From the NCBI GenBank assembly GCA_029251165.1, contig JAQXDW010000131.1, forward strand, positions 24,388 through 88,387: a DNA stretch of 64,000 bases, written 5' to 3'. Of the stretch, positions 56,202 to 64,000 are shown one piece after another. The stretch's first letter is position 1; every line of letters begins with the position of its first letter. The notes below the pieces were generated by a model. It was not told the origin of the DNA, ran no database searches, and saw nothing but the letters and a program-made list of their open reading frames with translations. Position numbers and translations under genes: made by a program. The stretch is from Myxococcota bacterium. GTDB taxonomy: Bacteria; Myxococcota_A; UBA796.

Positions 56202-57035
56202 ATGCGTCAGATGCTCATCCCCGCGCTCGTTGCCCTCTCAGGCTGCGGTAAGAAAGACACCGCTTCCGCCCCTCCGCCGGTTGGCTGGTTCTCGGAGGAG
56301 GGCTGGACGATGCAGTGCTACTTCCCGCCAGACTTCGACACCATGAACGAGACCGACCGCCGGATGAAGCGATCGCAGTCCATGGACGAGATGCTGTCTC
56401 AGTGGGGCGGCAAGCGCGACGACGGCGTCTCGTTTGGTGACGATCTGGTCATGGAGGTCGAGACCGTGCTTCTTGGACGTCCGGACAACATCCAGGCGGT
56501 CCTCCAGCAGAACCTCAACAAGTGCAAGCAGGCTGCGGGTGGCGGTGGATCTGCCGAGTGGAAGTCCTGGGCTGGCGGCCTCGCGGCGGTACTCACCGAG
56601 GGAGAGTGCGGGATTCCCTTGGACTATACGATGTTCGACTACCTCGACATCGAGTCTGGCTGGCAGCGCACCCTCTCGATCTGTCAGGGCAACGTCATCC
56701 GCATCTCTGGCAGCGAGAGCGATCAGTATCGGATCTCCGATAAGGGACCGTGGATGAACGTCGCTGGTGACACCTCTGGCTCCTCTGCTGGTGCAGACTG
56801 GCCGTGCAATTTCGAGGGCTGCTACCCCGGCCAGCTCATCATGCGCTTTGTCTCAGAAGCGGGCATCGAGACCGTCATGCCGGTCGGCCTCGAGCTGATC
56901 TTTGAGGCGCCCGAGCATGGCAAGATCAGCTACCGGATCAACGACGTCACCCTGTACGACAACAAGTGGTATCAGCAGGGCTCGATCATCGATCACACCT
57001 CCATCGAGATCACGCCGATGGATCGCGTGGAGTAA
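56202..57035 (+). CDS. Lipoprotein of unknown function
   Basis: 277 residues from ATG 56202 with GGAG upstream; the frame extends far back but only through atpE in another reading. L-I-P-A-L-V-A-L-S-G-C-G-K-K is a lipobox with Cys13. The mature part is a mixed alpha/beta domain with four or more cysteines (T-M-Q-C-Y-F, K-C-K-Q, E-G-E-C-G-I, W-P-C-N-F-E-G-C-Y) that could form disulphides, and no family I recognise. Ends 28 bases before the SGNH gene, so it may belong to the same operon. Confidence 0.62.
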   Translation: MRQMLIPALVALSGCGKKDTASAPPPVGWFSEEGWTMQCYFPPDFDTMNETDRRMKRSQSMDEMLSQWGGKRDDGVSFGDDLVMEVETVLLGRPDNIQAVLQQNLNKCKQAAGGGGSAEWKSWAGGLAAVLTEGECGIPLDYTMFDYLDIESGWQRTLSICQGNVIRISGSESDQYRISDKGPWMNVAGDTSGSSAGADWPCNFEGCYPGQLIMRFVSEAGIETVMPVGLELIFEAPEHGKISYRINDVTLYDNKWYQQGSIIDHTSIEITPMDRVE

Positions 57036-57062
57036 AATCGAAGGCCCCCCTCTGGAGGCTTC

Positions 57063-58058
57063 GTGGGCTCTCTGCCGCGTCGGCTTATCTTCTCGCTGGT
57101 TCCAGTTGTGGCCCTGTTCTCTCTCGCAGAGGGCGGGCTGCGAATGTCTGGCTATCCGCCCGAAGCTACCGCACCATTTGAGCACAACGAGCCGTTCTGG
57201 ATTGTTGACGCGGACCAGCGTCTGGAGGCAACGACTCACAAAGAGCTCGGCATCTCCTTTCCGGTCTCCACAAACCACGACGGGCTGCGCGCCCCGCTGG
57301 TCGAGCTCGACAACACCGCAGACGACTGGCGCATCATGACGATGGGCTGCTCGACGACATTTGGGTGGGGAGTCGCAGACGACGAGTCGTACCCCGCCCA
57401 GCTCGACACCCTCATCGCGGACAGTGGCCAGGGTGGAGTGCAGGTCATCAACGGCGGGCAGCCCGGCTACACCAGCTTCCAGGGGCGGTGGCTCTGGGAC
57501 AGCGTGCTCGCGGACTACAAGCCTGACGTCGTGCTCATCGGATTCATTGTCCAGGACGCCCGCAAGGCGGCCTACTCCGACAAGAGCCAGGCCGTCCTTC
57601 AGGGGGATGCCCGATTTCTTAAGGACAACATCCTCTACAAGCTGCGAACCTACCTGTGGCTGTTCGAGCGGCTCGGTGCGGTCCAGATCGAGGCCAAGGA
57701 GCGCGGTCAGGGAGACGACGGCGGGACCTTCCGGGTGCCGCTCAAGGAATACGGCGAGAACCTCCAGGCCCTCATCAGCGCGGTCAAGGCGAGCGGTGGA
57801 ACCCCAGTGCTGTTCGGCTATCCCTTAGAGCGTACCGGCTACACCAAGCAGCACCGCTACTATATCCAGGCCACCGCCGAGCACGCAGGGGTCTCCTTCT
57901 TCGATCCTCAGCCGCAGATGGAGTCTGCCTCCAACGACTCTGAGCTGTACTTTCCGCAGGATCGCGGGCATGCAAACGCAGCGGGGAATGCTTTGATTGC
58001 GAAGTGGGTGTTCGACTTTTTGCGAGACAACGCGCTGCTTTCAGAGGGCGGATCATGA
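57063..58058 (+). CDS. SGNH/GDSL-family hydrolase, membrane anchored
   Basis: 331 residues from a GTG with GGAGG upstream. One N-terminal hydrophobic helix (about 7-22) serves as anchor or signal. M-G-C-S-T-T-F-G-W-G-V carries the nucleophile Ser (about 97) in block I, V-I-N-G-G-Q-P-G-Y-T-S replaces the usual G-x-N region, and D-R-G-H-A-N-A-A-G-N gives the Asp/His pair (about 300-303) of block V. Such enzymes remove or move acyl groups, often acetyl groups on glycans. Its stop overlaps the GT2 start, which points to a role in modifying the glycan made by the downstream genes. Confidence 0.82.
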   Translation: MGSLPRRLIFSLVPVVALFSLAEGGLRMSGYPPEATAPFEHNEPFWIVDADQRLEATTHKELGISFPVSTNHDGLRAPLVELDNTADDWRIMTMGCSTTFGWGVADDESYPAQLDTLIADSGQGGVQVINGGQPGYTSFQGRWLWDSVLADYKPDVVLIGFIVQDARKAAYSDKSQAVLQGDARFLKDNILYKLRTYLWLFERLGAVQIEAKERGQGDDGGTFRVPLKEYGENLQALISAVKASGGTPVLFGYPLERTGYTKQHRYYIQATAEHAGVSFFDPQPQMESASNDSELYFPQDRGHANAAGNALIAKWVFDFLRDNALLSEGGS

Positions 58059-58750
58059 AGCGAGACTCTACCCTGGTCCTTTTGGTTCTCAACGAAATCG
58101 ACGGCCTGAGGCAGGTGTGGGATGAGCTGCCCCTGTCCGAGTTTGCTCGAGTGCTTGCAGTCGACGGTGGCTCTACCGATGGCACCCGCGAGTTCCTCAC
58201 CGAGCGCGACATCCTGATCTTAGAGCAGCCCATTGCGGGTCGAGGGGTTGCCTTCCGGGTGGCTGCAGAGGCCTCGGACACCGAGCGCATGGTCTACTAC
58301 TCCCCCGATGGAAACGAGGATCCCGCTGACATTGTGCGACTCGATGATCTCATCGCTGGCGGAGCGGATCTTGCCATCGCAAGTCGGTTTGCTGACGGTG
58401 CGGTCAATGAGGAGACCGACTCTCTGCGTCCTCGCGCGCGGGTCAACCAGACGCTGACCTGGGTCGCCAATCGACTGTTCAACCACGGCCCCTACGTCAC
58501 GGACACCATCAACGGCTTCCGAGCCATGCGCCGTCGCGCGTTCCTGGATCTCCAGACCACCGTCAAGCGCTTCCCCATTGAGTACCAGATCTCGATTCGT
58601 GCAATGCGTCGTCGCTGGAAAATCACTGAGGTCGCCACGATCGAGGGGCAGCGTGCGGGCGGAGAGAGCAAGGCGCTGTCTTGGCCGGTGGGGAAGGATC
58701 ACCTCAAGGTTCTGCTCTCGGAGCTGCCCGGCGCGAGGATTCTCAATTGA
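58055..58750 (+). CDS. Family 2 glycosyltransferase (dolichyl-phosphate-mannose-synthase-like)
   Basis: 231 residues from ATG 58055, overlapping the SGNH stop (ATGA). L-V-L-L-V-L-N-E-I-D-G-L, then A-V-D-G-G-S-T-D-G-T-R-E-F (first acidic site), Y-Y-S-P-D-G-N-E-D-P-A-D-I (metal-binding D-x-D equivalent) and S-R-F-A-D-G-A-V-N-E-E-T-D mark the GT-A fold. T-D-T-I-N-G-F-R-A-M-R and F-P-I-E-Y-Q-I-S are family blocks. No C-terminal membrane anchor is seen. Transfers a sugar, possibly to a lipid phosphate carrier, in the cytoplasm. TTGA overlap with the following gene. Confidence 0.82.
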   Translation: MKRDSTLVLLVLNEIDGLRQVWDELPLSEFARVLAVDGGSTDGTREFLTERDILILEQPIAGRGVAFRVAAEASDTERMVYYSPDGNEDPADIVRLDDLIAGGADLAIASRFADGAVNEETDSLRPRARVNQTLTWVANRLFNHGPYVTDTINGFRAMRRRAFLDLQTTVKRFPIEYQISIRAMRRRWKITEVATIEGQRAGGESKALSWPVGKDHLKVLLSELPGARILN

Positions 58751-59943
58751 GCCAGCGCGACGACATCAGCCGCCTGATCGAGAAGTACGCCGACTTCAAT
58801 CCCGACCGCCTCCACGATGCCTCTCTCGGCCTCCCCCTCGCCGTGCCCTCGTTTGGTGCAGCAGAGATTGGCGAGGCCATCTCTGCCCTGCTCAGCGGCT
58901 GGGTCACCATGGGCAAGCGGGTGGCCGCGTTCGAGGAAGCCTGGGCAAGCCAGGTCGGGACGACAGAGGCCATCGCGGTGAACTCTGGCTCCTCTGCCCT
59001 CCTGGTGATGCTCACCGCGCTGATCGCAGAGGGGCACCTCCGCCGCGGGGATGAAGTCCTCGTACCAGCGGTGGGCTGGTCAACGTCGCTGTTCTCTGTG
59101 GTCCAGGCTGGGCTGACTGCGGTCATTGTCGACATCGACCCGGACTCTCTGTGCATCGAAGGCAAGCGGGATCGACCGGCGCTAGCCCTTCACATGCTGG
59201 GCTGTCCCTCTCGGGTCACGGCACCACTGATCATCGAAGATGCCTGCGGTGCTCATGGCGCAATGATCGGAGACAAGCCGGTTGGAAGCTTGGGGATTGC
59301 CGCTGCGTTCAGCTTCTTTTTCTCCCACCACATCACCACTGGAGAAGGCGGAGCGGTCACCACCTCTGATCCTGCCCTCGCGGACGCCGCGCGGAGCATC
59401 CGGGCGCACGGCTGGACTCGAGAGCGCACTGACGCTGCTGCTCAGGCCGCAGCCCGTCCAGACATCGATCCGCGCTTCCTGTTTGTCACTCCGGGCTACA
59501 ACCTCCGCATGACCGATCTCGCTGGTGCGTTTGGGATGCACCAGGTCGGTCGCTTGGACGCCTTTGTTGCCCGTCGGCGGGCCAACCACATCGACTGGTG
59601 CGCCCGCATCGACGCCCTCGGCCTGCCCCTGCGAACCTTTCCCGAACTGCCCGGTACCCGCCATGCGGCATTTGCTTTCCCGCTGCTGCTCTCTGAGGAC
59701 TGCCCGCTGACCCGTGCGCAGCTGTGTGCTCACCTGGAGGCTGCCGGGATCGCGACCCGGCCGATATCGGGCTCCAATCTTGCGCGACAGCCAGCATTTG
59801 AGCGGCTCGTCGGGGTCCGAGTGGAGGGTGAGCTTCCAGTGGCGGATGCTGTTCATGAGCGTGGCCTGTTCGTCGGTCAGTCACATGCCTTCGGTACCGA
59901 TCACGGCACGCTGCTGGCGAGTACCCTGCTGTCGGCGTTTTGA
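58747..59943 (+). CDS. DegT/DnrJ-family protein with His in the cofactor-lysine position, probable 3-deoxysugar dehydrase
   Basis: 398 residues from TTG 58747, inside the stop region of the GT2 gene (TTGA). V-N-S-G-S-S-A-L (about 79-84) binds the cofactor phosphate, and I-I-E-D-A-C-G-A-H-G-A has the pyridine-pairing Asp165. The usual S-K-N-I-T-T-G-E-G-G reads S-H-H-I-T-T-G-E-G-G, with His194 where aminotransferases have the Schiff-base Lys. This exchange is known in PMP-dependent E1 (AscC/RfbH) and ColD dehydrases, which remove a hydroxyl to make 3-deoxy sugars. A ferredoxin-type partner (for E1) is not seen here. Strongly suggests a deoxysugar in the local glycan. Confidence 0.82.
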   Translation: MSQRDDISRLIEKYADFNPDRLHDASLGLPLAVPSFGAAEIGEAISALLSGWVTMGKRVAAFEEAWASQVGTTEAIAVNSGSSALLVMLTALIAEGHLRRGDEVLVPAVGWSTSLFSVVQAGLTAVIVDIDPDSLCIEGKRDRPALALHMLGCPSRVTAPLIIEDACGAHGAMIGDKPVGSLGIAAAFSFFFSHHITTGEGGAVTTSDPALADAARSIRAHGWTRERTDAAAQAAARPDIDPRFLFVTPGYNLRMTDLAGAFGMHQVGRLDAFVARRRANHIDWCARIDALGLPLRTFPELPGTRHAAFAFPLLLSEDCPLTRAQLCAHLEAAGIATRPISGSNLARQPAFERLVGVRVEGELPVADAVHERGLFVGQSHAFGTDHGTLLASTLLSAF

Positions 59944-60089
59944 TCGAGCGCGTGGGAACTCTGGAAGCGTGGAGAGAAATCCTCTGTGGACAGATATGAA
60001 ATCTGTGAAGATTGAGTGCCGGTAGGACCAATTGAGATTTTTACGGGTACTTCTCTGTAAGAATGATTCCTTCAGTGGGGAAATACTGA

Positions 60090-61412
60090 ATGCTTCTCGT
60101 CGCTATGTTGCTCGCGTGCTCAACAAGTGTTGATAAAGTTAATCCAGATACTAACTGGATTAATGGCGTAGAATCATCGACTTCTGAGGAGATACCCTCG
60201 GTCATTGAGGTCAGCTTTTCCACACCTGAACCAGCAGTCGCCTGGGTCGAGTTCGGCGGTGATAGTCTGACCCGAACAACCAATGTTGGCGAAATGTCCA
60301 CGGAGCACAACGTCGCAGTCGTGGGTGCCAGTCCGCTGAGTGAAGTGATGATGCGGATTGTGGTTCAGGTTGACGGTGAGGAGCACCGCAGCGGCATCTT
60401 CACCCACACAAGCGGCGGTCTGCTCCCCGAGACCCCAGTATTCGAGATCATTGTAGACAACTACGATCCGCCCGAAGAAGCCGTCCTGCTGATGTCGGTC
60501 TACAACAAATCGAGCCACATGGTCATGCTCAATTTTGACGGCGAGGTTGTCTGGTCCATGAAGAGCGGCGATGCCGACGACGGCAAGGGCCTCGGTGTCC
60601 AGCCAGTGGATGGTGAGATTCAGTACAACCACTTCGAGGGCGTCTGGGATAACGGCACGATCAAGCGGATGTCGCTGTCTGGCAAGCCGATTGAGACCAT
60701 CGCTCTCCTGGACTCCCACCACTTCTTCACCGTCGGTCCAGACGGCGAGACGGTCTGGATTCAGCACGATGTTCAGACTCCCAAAGGCGACAGCCCGTTG
60801 GTTGGTGACAGCCTGATGGTCGGCACGGGAGACGATGCCGAGATGCTGTTCTCCACCTGGGATCACCTCACCTTCCAGATCGATCCCAGCAACTTCCCCG
60901 AGTGGACCCACGCCAACGGCGTCGAGTACAGCGCCGACCGGGACTCCTACATCATGTCCACCGCGTTTGCAGACACGCTCATCGAGCTCGACACCGAGGG
61001 CAACCCGCTGCGGATCATCGGTGGCTACAACTCTGCAGACAGCGACTACCAGTTCAACAGCCCCGACGACACCTTCTCCTACCCCCACGGCGTTCGCTGG
61101 ACCTCCAAGGGGAACCTCCTGGTCTTCTCGACCCTCGACAATGTCAGCAAGGTCATCCGCTATGAGCTCGATGACGAGACCGGCACGATCTGGAAGCGGT
61201 GGGAGTTTGGTGCAGACCAGGGCTACGAGGCACGGCTGCTCGGCGAGGTGCATGAACTGGAGGATGGCAACATCCTCATCAGCTGGGGCTCAGTCGGAGT
61301 CCTCCAGGTCGTCGACCCCACCAACAACACGGTCCTCTGGGAGGCTCACAGCGCGCTCAAGGAGTTTCCCACGCAGGTTCACTATCTGGACACTCCCTAC
61401 ACCACGCGGTAG
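60090..61412 (+). CDS. Arylsulfotransferase (ASST)-like lipoprotein
   Basis: 440 residues. L-L-V-A-M-L-L-A-C is a lipobox with Cys10. An N-terminal fibronectin-like beta domain (about 20-115) is followed by a predicted beta-propeller: W-T-H-A-N-G-V-E-Y-S, then F-S-Y-P-H-G-V-R-W-T, and H-E-L-E-D-G-N-I-L-I-S-W-G, the typical ASST motifs with conserved His. True ASSTs transfer sulfate between phenols through a His in the periplasm; the exact catalytic His cannot be confirmed. It follows the glycan genes after a 146-base gap and has its own ribosome site (GGGGA). Confidence 0.75.
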   Translation: MLLVAMLLACSTSVDKVNPDTNWINGVESSTSEEIPSVIEVSFSTPEPAVAWVEFGGDSLTRTTNVGEMSTEHNVAVVGASPLSEVMMRIVVQVDGEEHRSGIFTHTSGGLLPETPVFEIIVDNYDPPEEAVLLMSVYNKSSHMVMLNFDGEVVWSMKSGDADDGKGLGVQPVDGEIQYNHFEGVWDNGTIKRMSLSGKPIETIALLDSHHFFTVGPDGETVWIQHDVQTPKGDSPLVGDSLMVGTGDDAEMLFSTWDHLTFQIDPSNFPEWTHANGVEYSADRDSYIMSTAFADTLIELDTEGNPLRIIGGYNSADSDYQFNSPDDTFSYPHGVRWTSKGNLLVFSTLDNVSKVIRYELDDETGTIWKRWEFGADQGYEARLLGEVHELEDGNILISWGSVGVLQVVDPTNNTVLWEAHSALKEFPTQVHYLDTPYTTR

Positions 61413-61424
61413 CGATGAGGCTGT

Positions 61425-63530
61425 CTACAGCCGCCAGAGGTGGGTGAACTTGGCGAACAGGGTCTGCTCGACGAGCGCAGAGTCCGCCACTGCCATGCTC
61501 GTCCCAATGTAGAGCTCATTCCCGGGCACCTTCATCCAGGTCAGCAGGCCGCTGATGGTCGTCTGGGTCGCGTCATCACTGGACAAGACCGTCTGCTGAA
61601 GCAGGCGCAGCCCCATGGGCTCGGTGAACTGCCAGTTGAACCGTGTGAACAGCCGGCTGTAGGTCGTCAGGTCGCTTTCCTGCCGGATGTACCACTGGCG
61701 GTTGAAGTCGAGATCGACTCGGATGGCAGTGGTTGGTCGCAGGGTGCTGCTGGCCGTGTTCTGGAAAGACGTCGCCGGAACCAGCGCGGCGTAGTCGATC
61801 AGCTGGGCGTAGTTACTGCTCAATGAGAACTTGAAGACTCGGGTGAGGTTGGCCTGATATTTGCCGGAGAGGCTGTAGCCATCGACCTGGACACTGCTCT
61901 GCTGCCACTGCATCAGCGCGCCGCTGAGGGATGCGCTGTGGACACCGATGGTGGCGTTCTGGGTGAGGTTGGCGGAGAGGCTGTGGTCTTTGTCTCGCTC
62001 CAGGGTGCCTTTGGTTAAGAGCTTGGTGCTCCAGAGGCGGCGCGCCTGCCCGCTGGTGTGGTCGAGCCAGGCGCTGCCTTGCCGGATGCCGCTCTGGGTG
62101 AGGAAGCCCATCTCCTGTCGGTAGCCTGGGGTGATCTCGCTGGCGCTGATGCCGCCGCCCAAGCCCAGCCCTGGACTCCGGGTCATCTCGAAACCCGCCT
62201 GACCACCAGAGAGGCTCTCTACAGCATCTCCGGCGACCGAGCCGGCACCATGGGCGACCGCCACCCAGTTCTCAGCGAACGGCACGATGATGTCTGCAGC
62301 GAGCACATCGTTGTATCCCCCGGTGCTTCCGACGACGCGCTTGTCAGCGAGGGTCAGACCGACCGAGCCGGCGCTGAAAGCATCCAGTCGGACCCGCCCC
62401 ACGGCATTCTGGGCGACCGCTTCAGTGAGGTCTTCCTCAGAGAAGCCAGGGGTGGAGAGTTCATGAACGGAGGCTCCGGGCTGGCCGTCGATGGACTGGA
62501 GTATTCCGATGGATGCTGGCCCCTCCTGCCCCGACATCTTCACCCCGTACAGCGGCGAGACGATGCTGCGGGTGTAGAGGGTGTTGCTGGTGTCGGCAAA
62601 GGCATCGATGCCATCAAGAAAGAAGGGCCGCTGCTCGGGGTAGTAGAACGCGAACCGCTGGTTGAGATTGACCTGGACGACATCAGCCTCGACCTGGGAG
62701 AAGTCTGGGTTGACGGTGAACGCTGCCCCGAGATCTGGGGTGATACCAAGCCGCAGGTCGACACCGGGCCGGATGCTGTCGTTGATCGGCTCCAGACCAG
62801 TCCAGCTCAGGTCACCGTCCTCCTCTACCCGCTGGTGACGAAGGGTGAGCGCGGGCTGAATGGACAGCCCTGCGCCGAGGGGGGCAGGCATGACACCGGT
62901 CAGCGGCGCGGCCTGGGTGAATATCCGGGGATGACTCCGACGGATCTGAGGATGAGAATACTTGCTGTTCTCAGCGGGAATCTTCCGGGTGAGGATCAGA
63001 CCCCAGGTCTGCGGTGTGCCATCTGGATCAGGGTAGCGCAGGGAGCGAAACGGCATCGCAACCTCGATGACGAAGCCGTCCTCTGTGGCGTGCCCCTCAG
63101 AGGTGAACACCGTGTCCCACTGCGGGAACCAGTTCCCAGCGGAGTAGCGGATGTCTTGCTGAATGCCGAGGGGGTTGAGGTAGAAGATGTAGCCGGTGGT
63201 GCTCTCGCCGAAGGTGTCGAGGTAGATGCCGATCTGGTCGTCGTCGTTGATGTTCTCTCGTGGCGAAATCCGGGCCCGCGGTGGAGTGGAGGTGCCGCGG
63301 ACGGAGATGCTGATGTAGAGGTGGGTGTCGTCCTGAAGAAAGCGGGCCTCGATGTGCTCATCTGAGGGTGGTCCAGGAGTCGGGATGTAACGATTAAATT
63401 CAGTTACCGGCGTGGCTCTCTTCCAGTCTTCCTCATCGAGAAGCCCGTCGATGGTGACAGGATTGTCTGTCCGCAGGACCGGTATGGAGCCCTCAGCCCA
63501 GGCGGCCTGTGTGATGAGAAGAAACAGCAT
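61425..63530 (-). CDS. DUF5916 protein with CBM9-like domain
   Basis: 701 residues. L-F-L-L-I-T-Q-A-A-W-A-E is a signal peptide. Residues about 20-210 form a family 9 carbohydrate-binding-like domain (I-D-G-L-L-D-E-E-D-W, F-L-Q-D-D-T-H-L-Y-I-S-I-S-V-R, D-D-D-Q-I-G-I-Y-L-D-T-F). The DUF5916 part then has N-P-D-F-S-Q-V-E-A-D, F-Y-Y-P-E-Q-R-P-F-F-L-D-G and repeated amphipathic strands to the end, suggesting an outer-membrane barrel. Ends in W-R-L. Usual size for the family; function is not established, perhaps glycan binding or uptake. It converges on the ASST gene, 12 bases apart. Confidence 0.82.
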   Translation of the reverse strand: MLFLLITQAAWAEGSIPVLRTDNPVTIDGLLDEEDWKRATPVTEFNRYIPTPGPPSDEHIEARFLQDDTHLYISISVRGTSTPPRARISPRENINDDDQIGIYLDTFGESTTGYIFYLNPLGIQQDIRYSAGNWFPQWDTVFTSEGHATEDGFVIEVAMPFRSLRYPDPDGTPQTWGLILTRKIPAENSKYSHPQIRRSHPRIFTQAAPLTGVMPAPLGAGLSIQPALTLRHQRVEEDGDLSWTGLEPINDSIRPGVDLRLGITPDLGAAFTVNPDFSQVEADVVQVNLNQRFAFYYPEQRPFFLDGIDAFADTSNTLYTRSIVSPLYGVKMSGQEGPASIGILQSIDGQPGASVHELSTPGFSEEDLTEAVAQNAVGRVRLDAFSAGSVGLTLADKRVVGSTGGYNDVLAADIIVPFAENWVAVAHGAGSVAGDAVESLSGGQAGFEMTRSPGLGLGGGISASEITPGYRQEMGFLTQSGIRQGSAWLDHTSGQARRLWSTKLLTKGTLERDKDHSLSANLTQNATIGVHSASLSGALMQWQQSSVQVDGYSLSGKYQANLTRVFKFSLSSNYAQLIDYAALVPATSFQNTASSTLRPTTAIRVDLDFNRQWYIRQESDLTTYSRLFTRFNWQFTEPMGLRLLQQTVLSSDDATQTTISGLLTWMKVPGNELYIGTSMAVADSALVEQTLFAKFTHLWRL

Positions 63531-63577
63531 GCTTCCACTGTATCTTCGTCAGAATGATTGAGATGAACTGAGGAGGC

Positions 63578-64000
63578 TTACGGACGGCGTCCGCCACCAC
63601 CGCGACGACCGCCGCCTCTTCGACGACCATCGCCACGCTCGCCGCCGCCGCGCTCGCCGCCTCCGCGCTCGCCGCCTCCGCCACGCTCGCCGCCACCGCG
63701 CTCGCCGCCGCCACGCTCGCCGCCTCCGCCACGCTCGCCGCCGCCGCCGCCAGCACCTCCGCCAGCACCTCCGCCAGCACCTCCGCCAGCACCTCCGCCA
63801 CTACCGGCACCGCCGCCAGGACTCCCGCTTGGAGCACCACCGCCACCGCCGCCGCCGCCACCGCCGCCAGTACCACCGCCGCCAGCACCACCGCCGCCGC
63901 CGCCACCGCCGCCGCCACCGCCGCCACCAGCACCACCGCCGCCGCCAGCACCTCCGCCAGCACCACCGCCGCCGCCACCAGCACCGCCGCCACCAGCACC
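63578..64000 (-). CDS. Extreme glycine-rich protein with Arg-rich C-terminus (partial)
   Basis: 140 residues are visible; the N-terminus lies beyond the right edge. The correct frame ends at TAA 63580-63578 and reads almost pure Gly/Ala (G-A-G-G-G-G type), then about eight G-G-G-E-R units, and a tail G-D-G-R-R-R-G-G-G-R-R-G-G-G-G-R-R-P. Base differences between repeat units fall mainly on third positions of this frame (GGT, GGC and GGA), which supports coding. Another frame is open as an Ala/Val-rich protein but is a shadow. It may be a silk- or loricrin-like structural or RNA-binding RGG-type protein. The start is 48 bases before the DUF5916 start on the same strand. Confidence 0.6.
   Translation of the reverse strand, partial: GAGGGGAGGGGGGAGGGAGGGGGAGGGGGGGGGGGGGGAGGGGTGGGGGGGGGGGAPSGSPGGGAGSGGGAGGGAGGGAGGGAGGGGGERGGGGERGGGERGGGERGGGGERGGGERGGGERGDGRRRGGGRRGGGGRRP
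63578..64000 (-). repeat. Low-complexity GGC/GGT/GCT repeat
   Basis: About 420 bases of triplet-based tandem repeats, 9-mer and 12-mer units of GGTGCTGGC(GGA) grading into GGCGGCGAGCGC units. It reaches the right edge, so its full length is unknown. Confidence 0.9.

Noticed and set aside
63493..63999. Ala/Val-rich 168-residue frame at the right edge
   Set aside because: The glycine frame on the same strand has its variation on third positions and a sensible Arg-rich end; the Ala/Val frame runs on into the start of the DUF5916 gene.

Overview
The window is a high-GC bacterial chromosome segment centred on the replication origin. The layout mnmE-jag-yidC-yidD-rnpA-rpmH (minus strand, about 30.4-35.2 kb) facing dnaA-dnaN-recF-gyrB (plus strand, 35.4-42.3 kb) is the classic oriC neighbourhood. 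The 600 bases between dnaA and dnaN hold many DnaA-box-like words and an AT-rich stretch. An outer membrane is implied by LpxD, an OmpA-family protein, a predicted beta-barrel protein, a Gram-negative-type YidC and many lipobox proteins. The lipoproteins with MopE-type Asp/Cys repeats, FG-GAP repeats, thrombospondin-type-3 repeats, plus a small lipoprotein/OmpA pair, are what one meets in Myxococcota and other former Deltaproteobacteria. That placement is inference, not proof.

Layout. 0-10 kb: an assortment of metabolic and regulatory genes. These are a partial ChrR-like cupin protein, a YggT-like membrane protein, an SRPBCC protein with a TPR protein, a DUF3817-like membrane protein, a Rossmann-fold protein, a sirtuin, an R2K-type ATP-grasp protein, a methyltransferase, a MarR regulator and a tRNase Z. 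An orphan minus-strand transcription unit (promoter, palindrome, intrinsic terminator, about 140 nt) lies at 4.8-5.0 kb. 10-18 kb: surface genes on the minus strand (hydrolase lipoprotein, MopE/FG-GAP lipoprotein, LpxD, Asp-Thr repeat lipoprotein, OmpA and its partner). 18-30 kb: two paralogous multi-membrane GT-C-like proteins, a GT2, a methyltransferase/B12-radical-SAM pair, a LysM protein, a TPR protein and glutathione synthetase.

30-45 kb: the origin region, followed by a translationally coupled pair of ArsA/Get3-like ATPases (resembling the actinobacterial Rv3679/Rv3680 pair) and a small predicted beta-barrel protein. 45-56 kb: a MopE-repeat gene remnant, htpG, a CapA-like protein, gyrA, a small membrane-anchored repeat protein, hemL, and a partial ATP synthase operon (atpZ-like, atpI-like, atpB, atpE) without the remaining subunits.

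56-64 kb: a lipoprotein, then a tightly coupled SGNH hydrolase / GT2 / DegT-family set whose DegT member has His in place of the PLP lysine, as in 3-deoxysugar dehydrases. An arylsulfotransferase-like lipoprotein, a DUF5916/CBM9-like protein and an extreme glycine-rich protein that runs off the right edge complete the window. Genes are densely packed, with many ATGA, GTGA or TTGA overlaps that indicate translational coupling. No rRNA, recognisable tRNA, insertion sequence, prophage or CRISPR array was seen.
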